DNA from: Tepidibacter aestuarii
GTDB lineage: Bacteria; Bacillota; Clostridia; Peptostreptococcales; Peptostreptococcaceae
Direction: 5' to 3'
Assembly: GCF_934924865.1 (NCBI RefSeq)
Contig: NZ_OW235315.1
Coordinates: forward strand, 3,286,001-3,350,000
Length of the DNA stretch: 64,000 bases
Shown here: positions 37,422 to 45,792 of the stretch, piece after piece
Numbering within the stretch: the first letter of the stretch is position 1
Layout of the letters: each line of letters starts with the position of its first letter
Position numbers and translations under genes: made by a program
The notes under the pieces: generated by a model
The model's input: only the letters and a program-made list of their open reading frames with translations
Told to the model about the DNA's origin: nothing
Databases searched by the model: none

Positions 37422-39365
37422 CTATCTTACTTCACAACCAGAATCTATTCCTTCTATAGTTGGAAGTACTAGTAATGAATCATCATCTGTTGCTGCTGAT
37501 AGTATCATTCCTTGAGATTCAACACCTCTTAATTTAACAGGCTTTAAGTTGCATACTACCATAACTTGCTTTCCTACTAAGTCATCTGGGTTAAAGTGCT
37601 TTGCTATTCCAGATACTATCTGTCTTTGCTCATTTGCAAGTTGTACTTTAAATACTAAAAGTTTATCAGCTTTTGGATGTTTTGATGCTTCTATTATTTT
37701 AGCTACTCTAAGTTCTACTTTATCAAATTCATCTATTGTTATTTCTTCTTTATGATTTAATTTAACTTCTTCTACTTTTGGTTCATCTGAAAACATTGCT
37801 TCAAGCTCCTCTACTTCTTTTTCTATGTCAATTCTCGGGAATAAAACTTCCCCTTTTGAAACCTTTGTTCCTTCTTTTATTTGTCCAAATTCATGAGTAC
37901 TCTCCCAAGTAAGTATGTCAGGTTGATCATTTATTCCAAGCTGCTTGTATATCTTATTAGAAGTTTCATTCATAAATGGGCTTATTAAAACAGATACTAT
38001 TCTTATAGCTTCTGTAAGATTGTATAATACTGTGTCTAGTTCATCTTGTTTTTCTTCATCTTTAGCAAGAGCCCATGGCATAGTCTCATCTATATATTTA
38101 TTACTTCTTCTTACAACCTTAAATATTTCTTCTAAGGCTTCACTAAATTGAAGTCTATTCATAGCATCTTCTACTTTTTTAAATGCAGAGCTTGACATAT
38201 CTATTAGTTGTTCGTGATAGTCTCCTAATGTTTTAGGACTTGGAAGTAGTCCCTCTCTATATTTTATAACCATTGCAACAGTTCTACTTACTAAATTTCC
38301 TATGTCATTTGCAAGGTCTGAATTTATTCTTGTTAAGAAGTTTTTGTTAGTGTAACTTCCATCTTGCCCGAATGTGAATTCTCTAAGTAGGAAATATTTA
38401 AGAGCATCTATACCGTATTTTTCGATTAGAGGTTCTGGATATACTATATTTCCTTTTGACTTTGACATTTTATCGTTTGCGAATAATATCCAGCCATGGC
38501 CGTATACCTTCTTAGGAAGCGGAAGATCTAGTGCCATAAGTATTGCTGGCCATATTATAGTATGGAATCTAACGATTTCTTTTCCTACTATATGAACATC
38601 CGCAGGCCAGAACTTGTTGTACTCAGTCTCATCTTCGCTTAAGTATCCTAAAGCAGTTATATAGTTGCAAAGAGCATCAAGCCATACATAAACTACATGT
38701 TTGCTATCAAGAGGTACCTTAATTCCCCAGTCAAAAGTTGTACGTGAAACACATAAATCTTCAAGTCCAGCTTTTAAGAAGTTATTTAACATTTCATTTT
38801 TTCTAGATTCTGGGAAACAGAAATCTGGATTTTCTTCAAAGTACTTGATAAGTCTGTCTTGGTACTTAGATAGTTTAAAGAAGTAAGCCTCTTCTTTTGC
38901 TAAATAAACTTCTCTGCCACAATCTGGACATTTATTTCCTTCAAGAAGTTGAGTTTCAGTCCAAAAACTCTCACAAGGTGTACAATACCATCCTTCATAA
39001 GCACCCTTGTATATATCTCCCTTATCATGCAATTTAGTGAATATATTTTGAACTATATCTTTGTGTCTATCTTCAGTAGTTCTAATAAAATCATCATATG
39101 ATATATCCATAGTTTTCCAAAGATCCTTTATTTCTCCTACTATATTGTCTAAGTACTCTATTTCACTTAACCCTTTTGCTTTAGCTGTTTTTTGTATTTT
39201 TTCTCCATGCTCATCTGTTCCAGTTAAAAACTTTACATCATATCCACAAAAACGCTTAAATCTAGCTATAGCATCTGCTGCTACTGTTGTGTAAGTGTGT
39301 CCAATATGAAGTCTCCCACTAGGATAATATATTGGAGTTGTAACATAAAAAGTTTCCTTTGACAT
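37422..39365 (-). CDS. metG: Methionyl-tRNA synthetase
   Basis: 647 residues. The class-I HIGH motif is HIGHTYTT (~res 21-28). A zinc-binding knuckle CTPC...CPDC lies at ~127-147, and KMSKS appears as KMSKSKGN. An anticodon-binding helical domain follows, and the last ~105 residues are an EMAP/Trbp111 tRNA-binding domain (FDKVELRVAKIIEA). GGAGG precedes the ATG. Expression should depend on uncharged tRNA-Met through the T-box leader upstream. A truncated interspersed repeat lies between the T-box terminator and the start codon. Confidence 0.98.
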   Translation of the reverse strand: MSKETFYVTTPIYYPSGRLHIGHTYTTVAADAIARFKRFCGYDVKFLTGTDEHGEKIQKTAKAKGLSEIEYLDNIVGEIKDLWKTMDISYDDFIRTTEDRHKDIVQNIFTKLHDKGDIYKGAYEGWYCTPCESFWTETQLLEGNKCPDCGREVYLAKEEAYFFKLSKYQDRLIKYFEENPDFCFPESRKNEMLNNFLKAGLEDLCVSRTTFDWGIKVPLDSKHVVYVWLDALCNYITALGYLSEDETEYNKFWPADVHIVGKEIVRFHTIIWPAILMALDLPLPKKVYGHGWILFANDKMSKSKGNIVYPEPLIEKYGIDALKYFLLREFTFGQDGSYTNKNFLTRINSDLANDIGNLVSRTVAMVIKYREGLLPSPKTLGDYHEQLIDMSSSAFKKVEDAMNRLQFSEALEEIFKVVRRSNKYIDETMPWALAKDEEKQDELDTVLYNLTEAIRIVSVLISPFMNETSNKIYKQLGINDQPDILTWESTHEFGQIKEGTKVSKGEVLFPRIDIEKEVEELEAMFSDEPKVEEVKLNHKEEITIDEFDKVELRVAKIIEASKHPKADKLLVFKVQLANEQRQIVSGIAKHFNPDDLVGKQVMVVCNLKPVKLRGVESQGMILSAATDDDSLLVLPTIEGIDSGCEVR

Positions 39366-39380
39366 TGTATTTCCTCCTTT

Positions 39381-39450
39381 AAAATTCGCTTAATGTTAAC
39401 GCATAGCTAATATAGCCAACGAGTCCTATGGGCTTCGTTGCTTAAAAATA
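39381..39450 (+). repeat. Interspersed palindromic repeat, copy E (truncated, in the metG leader)
   Basis: AAAATTCGCTTAATGTTAAC to GGGCTTCGTTGCTTAAAAAT. Only the palindromic half is present. It begins 16 bp upstream of the metG ATG and ends at the T-box terminator. Confidence 0.82.
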
Positions 39451-39720
39451 AAAAACACCCCTACTAAATAGTAGGGGCGAGTATATTCTCACGGTACCAC
39501 CCTAATTTACTCAAAATAATTACTCGAGTATCTTAGTAGACATTTAACGGGTCTAATCGTTTTAATCTTAAAAGCTAATGCCATCTCGAATAAAAAGCTC
39601 CAGAGCCATATTCAATAAAGATCTCAACGCTATCTTTCACCTTACATAGCTCTCTTTAGAAGATATCTTTATCTACTCTTTCTTTCATCGCTTATATAAA
39701 TATTTATCTCATTTTAACCA
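39451..39720 (-). promoter_or_regulatory. Methionine T-box leader of metG
   Basis: On the minus strand: a Stem I region with GATGAAAGAAAGAGTAG, a specifier loop containing AUG (39607-39609, in GAAUAUGGC), the T-box sequence AGGGTGGTACCGTGAGAA (39486-39504), and a terminator CCCCTAC/GTAGGGG (39458-39464 and 39471-39477) followed by T-rich sequence. Uncharged tRNA-Met should stabilise the antiterminator and permit metG-tatD transcription. The AUG specifier agrees with the downstream gene. Confidence 0.93.
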
Positions 39721-39722
39721 AA

Positions 39723-39751
39723 ATTTTATATAATTATACTCATAATGTCAA
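39723..39751 (-). promoter_or_regulatory. Promoter of the metG T-box leader
   Basis: TTGACA (39746-39751), 17-bp spacer, TAAAAT (39723-39728) on the minus strand. Confidence 0.7.
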
Positions 39752-39768
39752 GTAAATTCATTGTATTT

Positions 39769-40983
39769 CTAGCCTAGTTTAAAAACTTTATCTATATCAT
39801 TTGTAATATCTCCATCTATTTCATTATTTAGCGCCATACTTTTTAATATACCTATAGCTTCTTTGTGAGAGAATGATTTTTTGTATGGCCTTTCTTCTGT
39901 AAGAGCTTGATATATATCAAGACAAGCTACGAGCCTTGAATTAAAATCTAAATCATCTGCTTTAAGTCCTTTAGGATAACCTGTTCCGTTTAATTTTTCA
40001 TGATGATTTGATGCCCATCTTGCTATATCCTCAAAGCCATCTATATTAGAAAGACATATATTAGTATAGTATGAATGCTTTTTCATTATTAATAGTTCTT
40101 CATTATCCAGTTTTTTGGGTTTGTCTAGTATTTCTATAGGTATTGCAAGTTTCCCTATATCGTGTAATTTTCCAGCTATAACCAGCTTTATTTTCTCATG
40201 ATGATCATAATCATAGTTTTCGCACATCTTATGTATTTTCTTTGCCAATCCATCACTGTGTTTTTGTGTAAATTGAGACTTGCTATCTATTATCTTTGAA
40301 AATACATTCATAATTTTTAAAATTTCATCTATATCTGTGTTTTGTTCATATAAAGGAACCTCTGACTTTAATGTTTTTTCTACATTATCATCATTTAATA
40401 ATTCCCAAAATCCATCTTCATTTGATATTTCTACAAACGCATCTACTATTTTAGCATTAAACCTTTTATTTCTTTGATCTTCTATATATTCTATAATCTT
40501 TTCTTTCTTTTCATCGTCTACTTTTTTATATTTGAACACAAAATCTATATAGTCTGCAAAAGCTATAAATTGAGCTATTAATGGAATATTATCTCCTTTT
40601 ATTTTAAAAAAGCCTTTTCCATCGTATGTTTCATGATGATATTTTATTATATTTTTATGTTTAGTTAAAAAGGGAAACAATCTAACATTTTTCTCACCGA
40701 TAATGCAGTGATCTTTAAATGATTCTCTTAAATAAAATTCTTTTAAATCATCATATCTTATTTTGTTGTTTAATAGAGTTTGAGTAAGACCATTATCGTG
40801 AAGTATGCTAAATGATACTGTATCTATTTGCTCTTCTACAGTCAAATTAAAATATTGTGCTAGTTTTAGTGATACATAAGCAACTCTCTTTAAATGGTTT
40901 GTCTCTACCGACAATATATCTATTTCTATAAAATCTAATACTTTAGATATACTAATCAAAAAATCATTAAACTTGAACTTCAT
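39769..40983 (-). CDS. HD-GYP domain protein, probable cyclic-di-GMP phosphodiesterase
   Basis: 404 residues with two HD modules. The first (~res 30-180) is partly degenerate (SILHDNGLTQ, KYHHETYDGKGF). The second (~230-395) is a complete HD-GYP with GKLHDIGKLAIP, MKKHSYYT, WASNHHEKLNGTGYP and CLDIYQALTEERPYK. HD-GYP proteins hydrolyse c-di-GMP to pGpG or GMP. There are no membrane segments and no receiver domain, so the input signal is unclear. GGGGAG precedes the ATG. It stands alone, upstream of the metG unit. Confidence 0.9.
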   Translation of the reverse strand: MKFKFNDFLISISKVLDFIEIDILSVETNHLKRVAYVSLKLAQYFNLTVEEQIDTVSFSILHDNGLTQTLLNNKIRYDDLKEFYLRESFKDHCIIGEKNVRLFPFLTKHKNIIKYHHETYDGKGFFKIKGDNIPLIAQFIAFADYIDFVFKYKKVDDEKKEKIIEYIEDQRNKRFNAKIVDAFVEISNEDGFWELLNDDNVEKTLKSEVPLYEQNTDIDEILKIMNVFSKIIDSKSQFTQKHSDGLAKKIHKMCENYDYDHHEKIKLVIAGKLHDIGKLAIPIEILDKPKKLDNEELLIMKKHSYYTNICLSNIDGFEDIARWASNHHEKLNGTGYPKGLKADDLDFNSRLVACLDIYQALTEERPYKKSFSHKEAIGILKSMALNNEIDGDITNDIDKVFKLG

Positions 40984-41272
40984 ACTTTTTTAATCTCCCC
41001 TATTTAAACTTTTATTCATAAATATTATATCACTTTTTGGAATAATTTGTAATCAATTTACTCTTTATTATTTCTCCTTATAGTGTATATCTATTTTATT
41101 ATAATTTAAACATTTATTTTTGTATAATTTTACTTTATACTTTTTCAGAGCTCATGTAGATAATGAATTCTAACTTCCTCCGTTTCTTAATAATATAAAA
41201 AATTCATCTAGTTGAAAGTATAGATCTTTAATCCATGATATCCATATATTCAAGACTATATAATTTCCTATA
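40984..41272. other. Spacer with a deleted copy (G) of the interspersed repeat
   Basis: Bases 41199-41280 keep the two ends of the interspersed repeat (AAAATTCATCTAGTTG, AAGTATAGATCTTTAATCC, TATAATTTCCTATATAATA) but lack the central palindromes. The rest is AT-rich without a gene. Confidence 0.55.
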
Positions 41273-41310
41273 TAATAAAGAAGAAGCAGAAATCTGCTTC
41301 TTCTTTATTA
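41273..41310 (-). terminator. Terminator of small basic protein gene 1
   Basis: TAATAAAGAAGAAGCAGA and its complement around AA. The stop codon of the gene is inside the right arm. Confidence 0.9.
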
Positions 41311-41502
41311 TATAGTCTTTGTTTTATTATTTTTTTTACTTCTTTTTTCACTAGCATTAGGTCCTTCTACAAATTTTGTACCTACTGCTTCTGTTAAAAG
41401 CTCACTTCCATATTCTAATCCCATTCTCTTTGTAGCCTCTCTTGCATTAATTTCTGCACTCTTTTCTACACCAGTTTTATTTTCCTTTTTTCTCCTACGC
41501 AT
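41308..41502 (-). CDS. Small basic protein, tandem paralogue 1 (possible spore protein)
   Basis: 64 residues, lysine/arginine-rich at both ends, with a central shared block AEINAREATKRMGLEYGSE. Two similar genes lie at 41663-41851 and 42021-42197, each with an AGGAGG-type site and a near-identical terminator. The central EYGSEL/EFGNEF motif and the small size recall gamma-type small acid-soluble spore proteins (FGTEF repeats), but the match is too weak to assert. Neighbouring spore genes make a spore role reasonable. Confidence 0.65.
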   Translation of the reverse strand: MRRRKKENKTGVEKSAEINAREATKRMGLEYGSELLTEAVGTKFVEGPNASEKRSKKNNKTKTI

Positions 41503-41624
41503 AATAATACCCTCCTTTTTACAATCTATATTTTATTTTTATTTAAAATTTCATATATCTCTAATTCAGTTGTCCCAATTATTTTATGGATTATATATTT
41601 TTTAATCCAAGTGAATAATTGGTA

Positions 41625-41667
41625 ATAATAAAAAAAGAAGCAGAGATCTGCTTCTTTTTTTATTATT
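41625..41667 (-). terminator. Terminator of small basic protein gene 2
   Basis: AAAAAAGAAGCAGA/TCTGCTTCTTTTTT around GA, overlapping the stop codon. Confidence 0.9.
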
Positions 41668-41851
41668 TATTATTTTTTCTATTTCTTTTTTGGTTAGCAT
41701 TAGGTGATTTGTTAGATTTAGGTCCTTGCTCAGGTCCTTCTGCGCCCATTTCTGCTCCGAACTCATTTCCAAACTCTAATCCCATTCTCTTTGAAGCCTC
41801 TCTTGCATTCATTGCTGGATTCTTTTCAGCTTTATTTTTCTTCTTAGCCAT
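41663..41851 (-). CDS. Small basic protein, tandem paralogue 2 (possible spore protein)
   Basis: 62 residues: a lysine-rich start (AKKKNKAEKN), then MNAREASKRMGLEFGNEFGA and a Pro/Asn/Lys-rich tail. It is closest to paralogue 1 in the core and to paralogue 3 in the upstream DNA. About 90 bp upstream, paralogues 2 and 3 share AGAATTAAAA and ATTCATAAAATAACTA, a conserved block that could be the promoter. GGGAGG precedes the ATG. Confidence 0.68.
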   Translation of the reverse strand: MAKKKNKAEKNPAMNAREASKRMGLEFGNEFGAEMGAEGPEQGPKSNKSPNANQKRNRKNNK

Positions 41852-41985
41852 AATAATATCCTCCCTTTACAATTCAACAATTTTGTTTTCTTTAAAGTCA
41901 TATAACTTTAACCAAGTTGTCCTAGTTATTTTATGAATTATATAGTTTTTAATTCTAGTAAATAATTGGTAATATACTTCTAAGC

Positions 41986-42016
41986 AAAAAAAGAAGCAGA
42001 AATCTGCTTCTTTTTG
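41986..42016 (-). terminator. Terminator of small basic protein gene 3
   Basis: AAAAAAGAAGCAGA/TCTGCTTCTTTTT around AA, 5 bp past the stop. Confidence 0.88.
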
Positions 42017-42020
42017 TTAT

Positions 42021-42197
42021 TTATTTTTTCTTTTTAGAACTAGGTGCTTTCCCAGGTGTTGCTGCAAATTTTGAACTTATATTTTCTGCTACAAATTCAT
42101 TTGCAAATTCTAATCCTACACTCTTTGCAGTCTCTCCTCTAGTAATTTCTGCACTTTTAGTAGTGCCCATTTTTTTTGTCTTATTCCTCTTAGCCAT
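42021..42197 (-). CDS. Small basic protein, tandem paralogue 3 (58 aa)
   Basis: 58 residues, starting MAKRNKTKKMGTTKSAEIT and including SVGLEFANEFVAE, ending in a lysine run. The core aligns with the two paralogues downstream (SAEIxxxExxKxxGLEF). GGGAGG lies ahead of the ATG at 42197, and the same terminator type follows. It is short enough to be missed by a 60-residue cut-off. Translation is supported by the ribosome binding site, conserved reading frame and conserved context. Confidence 0.68.
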   Translation of the reverse strand: MAKRNKTKKMGTTKSAEITRGETAKSVGLEFANEFVAENISSKFAATPGKAPSSKKKK

Positions 42198-42389
42198 AAT
42201 AGTATCCTCCCTTTACAATACAACAGCTTTAATTTCCTTAAAGTCATATAACTTTAGCTGAGTTATCTTAGTTATTTTATGAATTATATAGGTTTTAATT
42301 CTAGTTAATAACTGGTAATAGATTATGAATTTAAAATTTTATTTTAGGAAATACTAAATTAAATACAAGTTTTTATGGAGGATAGTTTT

Positions 42390-43484
42390 ATGAATAAAAA
42401 TACAATTTCAGATAAACAAGGTATAATCCTAATGACTATTTTTATAATAGGTACTACCTCTATTCAAGTCACTGGTATTAAAGCTAAACAAGACGTTTGG
42501 GCTTCTTTAATTTTAGCTACTTTATTAGCTATGCCTATTATATATATATATGCTTATATTAATAGTATCTCAAATAATGATGATGTTTTTAATGTTATTA
42601 AAAACTGTTTTGGGAAATCATTAGGAAATATAATAATCTTATTTATAAGCCTATTTATACTTCAAACTGTTTGTGAGGTCTTAATAAATGTAGCTTTTTT
42701 TATAACTACTACAGGTCTTAGAGAGACCCCTATATACGTTCTTTTAATATGCATAATGTTTTTATGCAACTGGATAGTAAAAGAAGGAGTAGAAGTTATA
42801 GGACGATGGTCTGAATTTTTCATATTAATATTAGTAATTTTTCTAATTTTTACTTTGTTTTTCCTTATTAAAGATATGGATGTTCAAAATCTTTTTCCTA
42901 TATTCAGCAATGGATTTAAACCTATTTTTAAAGGAGCATTTGATGCTCTTATGTTTCCTATTACTCAAACTATAGTTTTTGTATTCGCTCTTTCATCATT
43001 AAAAAATGATAAATCACCCTATAAGATATACTTTATAGGGCTGTTAATAGGTATATTTTTTATTATATTAATTTCTTTAACCAACATATTAACCTTAGGT
43101 ATTGATAGAGTTATGTCTACTTATCATCCTACATATTTTTCTGTTCGCAAAATAAATTTAGGTAATTTTTTTCAAAGACTAGAAATAATCTCTGCTACTA
43201 TATTTATATTAGGAGCATTCGTTAAAATAAGTATATATTTATTAGCTGCATGTAAAGGTATTTCTTGTGTACTAAATTGTAGTGATTACAGATTAATATC
43301 AACACCTATATCACTTATTATAATAAATATAACATATGTATCTTTTGAAAGTATAATAGAGTTTTGGGAGTGGACCGGAGATCTTTGGAATTATTATGCT
43401 CTAGTTTTTCAAATTGTAATACCTTCAATTATATTCATAGGTATATTAATTAAAAAGAATGTTGCATATAAAGACAGATGCTAA
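42390..43484 (+). CDS. Spore germination permease of the GerAB/GerKB family (orphan)
   Basis: 364 residues with about ten membrane segments and the opening ISDKQGIILMTIFIIGTT typical of GerAB (APC-superfamily, endospore germination). Such proteins are the permease-like subunit of nutrient germinant receptors in the inner spore membrane. The usual A (GerAA) and C (GerAC lipoprotein) partners are not adjacent. The ATG at 42390 is set by GGAGG 7-8 bp upstream; the ATG at 42375 overlaps that site. Its last 39 bp overlap the end of convergent spmB. Confidence 0.88.
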   Translation: MNKNTISDKQGIILMTIFIIGTTSIQVTGIKAKQDVWASLILATLLAMPIIYIYAYINSISNNDDVFNVIKNCFGKSLGNIIILFISLFILQTVCEVLINVAFFITTTGLRETPIYVLLICIMFLCNWIVKEGVEVIGRWSEFFILILVIFLIFTLFFLIKDMDVQNLFPIFSNGFKPIFKGAFDALMFPITQTIVFVFALSSLKNDKSPYKIYFIGLLIGIFFIILISLTNILTLGIDRVMSTYHPTYFSVRKINLGNFFQRLEIISATIFILGAFVKISIYLLAACKGISCVLNCSDYRLISTPISLIIINITYVSFESIIEFWEWTGDLWNYYALVFQIVIPSIIFIGILIKKNVAYKDRC

Positions 43485-43967
43485 AACCCCTGCCATATGA
43501 CTTATAAGAGCGCATACTAATGTATGTCTTATATTCTTTATCTTTAAGTTCCCATAGTATATAGCCATTGTATAGAATATTGTTTCAGATGAACCTACTA
43601 TTGTAGCACCCATCTTTTCTTTTAATGTATCAATTCCTACTCTTGGTATCATATCCTTGTATATAGCAAGTGTTCCACTCCCAGATAGTGGTTTTATTAT
43701 TATTAATGATAACAGTTCCTTAGGTATACTAAATATCTTCAGTATAGGTTCAAATATGGCTTCCAATATTTCTATTCCATATCCAACTTTAAATATTCCT
43801 ATAGCTAAAAATATTCCTAATATGTACGGGGCTATCTTATATGTAGTTTTTATTCCATCAAATGCACCTCTTATAAAGCTATCGTATATATCTATACCCT
43901 TGTATTTTCCATATGCAATTATTATTAGTATTATAAGTGGTATTAATATGTTAGAAAAAAAGTCCAT
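43446..43967 (-). CDS. spmB: Spore maturation protein B
   Basis: 173 residues, hydrophobic, of the nucleoside-transporter-gate (Gate) family, with GSGTLAIYKDMIPRVG and GSSETIFYTMAIYYG. SpmA and SpmB are needed for proper dehydration of the spore core in Bacillus and Clostridium. AGGAGG precedes the ATG, 1 bp after the spmA stop. The 3' end overlaps the convergent GerAB-type gene by 39 bp. Confidence 0.93.
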   Translation of the reverse strand: MDFFSNILIPLIILIIIAYGKYKGIDIYDSFIRGAFDGIKTTYKIAPYILGIFLAIGIFKVGYGIEILEAIFEPILKIFSIPKELLSLIIIKPLSGSGTLAIYKDMIPRVGIDTLKEKMGATIVGSSETIFYTMAIYYGNLKIKNIRHTLVCALISHMAGVLASVFICNILFN

Positions 43968-43968
43968 T

Positions 43969-44541
43969 TTAATACCTCCTTTGAAGCAGTTTGCACGATA
44001 TTATACCTACTATTGTAGATACGGCTGTTGCTATTACGGTGGTAATTATTATTTCATTTGGATTAGACGCCCCTTCGTCCATTCTTATTTTAAGCACTGT
44101 AAATGGAACTAATTGAACTGATGACATATTTATAACTAAGAACATTATCATATCGTTTGTCGCTGTGTTTTTTTTAGGATTTATCTGTTGAAGTTCCTCC
44201 ATTGCCTTTAACCCAAATGCAGTAGCACCATTAGAAGCTCCTAGTATATTTAAAGACATATTCATTATCATATATGAGAGCGCTTTGCTCTTTTTAGGAA
44301 TAGATGGAAACAATTTATTCATAACACAATATAAAGACTTTCCTATTCTATCTACAAGCCCAGATTCTTTAGCTATGTTCATAATTCCCATCCAAAGAGC
44401 CATTATGCTTATAAGGCTTATGACAAACTCTATTCCCCTTGAAGCTTCATTCATTATTACCATATTAAGCTCAGGAAGCTTTCCCATAAATATGCTATTT
44501 ATTATCCCAATAGAAATCATATAAAACCAAATCTTGTTCAT
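43969..44541 (-). CDS. spmA: Spore maturation protein A
   Basis: 190 residues with about five hydrophobic segments and the family motif NILGASNGATAFGLKAMEEL. It pairs with SpmB. Its Shine-Dalgarno (GAGGGGG) is the 3' arm of a small hairpin followed by T6, directly before the ATG. This resembles the arrangement at spoIIE. Confidence 0.93.
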   Translation of the reverse strand: MNKIWFYMISIGIINSIFMGKLPELNMVIMNEASRGIEFVISLISIMALWMGIMNIAKESGLVDRIGKSLYCVMNKLFPSIPKKSKALSYMIMNMSLNILGASNGATAFGLKAMEELQQINPKKNTATNDMIMFLVINMSSVQLVPFTVLKIRMDEGASNPNEIIITTVIATAVSTIVGIISCKLLQRRY

Positions 44542-44542
44542 T

Positions 44543-44574
44543 AAAAAACCCCCTCAGTAATTTTATGAAGGAGG
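44543..44574 (-). promoter_or_regulatory. Terminator-like hairpin containing the spmA ribosome binding site
   Basis: Minus strand: CCTCCT (44569-44574) pairs with AGGGGG (44549-44554), followed by T6 (44543-44548) and the ATG at 44541. Pairing would hide the Shine-Dalgarno. Confidence 0.5.
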
Positions 44575-44945
44575 CTACTTTAGTTATTCTTAAAATTTTA
44601 ATACTTCTTTCTTAGATTATATATGTTATTAAAGCTATATTATGAAAAAGATTCCTTAAAAATATTTTTTCTAATTTACTAATATCCTTAATCTGTTTAA
44701 TGCTTAACAAAATCTTGTAATAAAATTTTAATTTTTATATATTTAGTCTCTACAAAGTGCTAAATAATTACATTAAAAATAATGCACATTTGTATGTCAG
44801 CTATATCTTTGTTAACATTTTGACATAAAACTACAAATTTCAACATTCGGAGATTCATAAAAAAATCTGTAGTTCTATCAAAACGTTGACTAAATAGCTG
44901 TATTTCAATATGCGTTATTTTCGATTAAACACTTTTTTGAAATAC
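44575..44945. other. Spacer with degenerate inverted-repeat element K3
   Basis: No gene. Bases ~44866-44930 resemble K1/K2 (AAACGTTGACTAAATAGCTGTATTT) but with poor arms. The flank ACTTATGAAATTATACTTTTAA, which includes the next gene's stop, is shared with the flank of J2 near 28050-28072. Confidence 0.45.
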
Positions 44946-45587
44946 TTATGAAATTATACTTTTAACTCCACTCAATACATCAGAGAAGTCCTCAAACTCA
45001 ACAAATTCAATCTCACTATCTCTTAAATAATCAGCAAGAGATTTTTTAGCAAATATATAGTCTGCTTTCTTTGATGCACACTTATCAGAGTGTCCATCTC
45101 CTATGTATATAACCTTTTTATTATCAAGGTTTATGTCATTAATTAAGTTACTCTTACAATTTCCACATTTTTTACAATCTTCATTACTGTTAGGGTATAC
45201 ACCTAATAGTTTTGATCCTTCAAATTGTAATATATTAGAAAAACTCATAAGACCTTCTATATCATTTTTTTCTAGTATATTTTCTATATTAAAATCAAAT
45301 CCATCGCTTATTATATAAAACTCTATACATTTTTCTCTTATATAATCTATAAATTCTTTGAACTTAGGATCTATATCAATTCCCCTTACAAATTCTTTAA
45401 GCTCTATCTCATTTGTATTCATCATGTCTAATATTTTTTGGCTTATTTCACTAGCATTATACTTTCCACTCATCCACATTTCATCAAGGTCTCTCCACCT
45501 GTCACCTGCAAACTTATCTGCCATAGAGTTAACTGTATCTTCTATGGTTATTGTTCCATCAAAATCACATATAACTATATACTCCAC
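44946..45587 (-). CDS. HAD-superfamily phosphatase, MtnX/SerB-like
   Basis: 213 residues. HAD motif I is ICDFDGTIT, motif II EFYIISDGF, motif III and IV KKVIYIGDGHSDKCAS. It resembles the MtnX-like phosphatases (HAD-IB) that act on phosphorylated small metabolites. A KKCGNCKSN segment in the cap could bind a metal. The GTG start follows GGAGGT. No methionine-salvage genes are adjacent, so the substrate is open. Confidence 0.82.
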   Translation of the reverse strand: MEYIVICDFDGTITIEDTVNSMADKFAGDRWRDLDEMWMSGKYNASEISQKILDMMNTNEIELKEFVRGIDIDPKFKEFIDYIREKCIEFYIISDGFDFNIENILEKNDIEGLMSFSNILQFEGSKLLGVYPNSNEDCKKCGNCKSNLINDINLDNKKVIYIGDGHSDKCASKKADYIFAKKSLADYLRDSEIEFVEFEDFSDVLSGVKSIIS

Positions 45588-45792
45588 TTAATATACCTCC
45601 TCAATTCCCCTGTTGTTATTTAAATCTATATATTAATTAAAGCTTACATATTTAATAAACGCTTACTTAGACTTTAACATATAATTACATATTTTAAAAG
45701 TATTGTGTCATTATAGAATATTATAATTATATATCGGACAAAATAAAGTGGAACTTAATTCATAAATTAAATTACAACAAGGGGAGATAATA

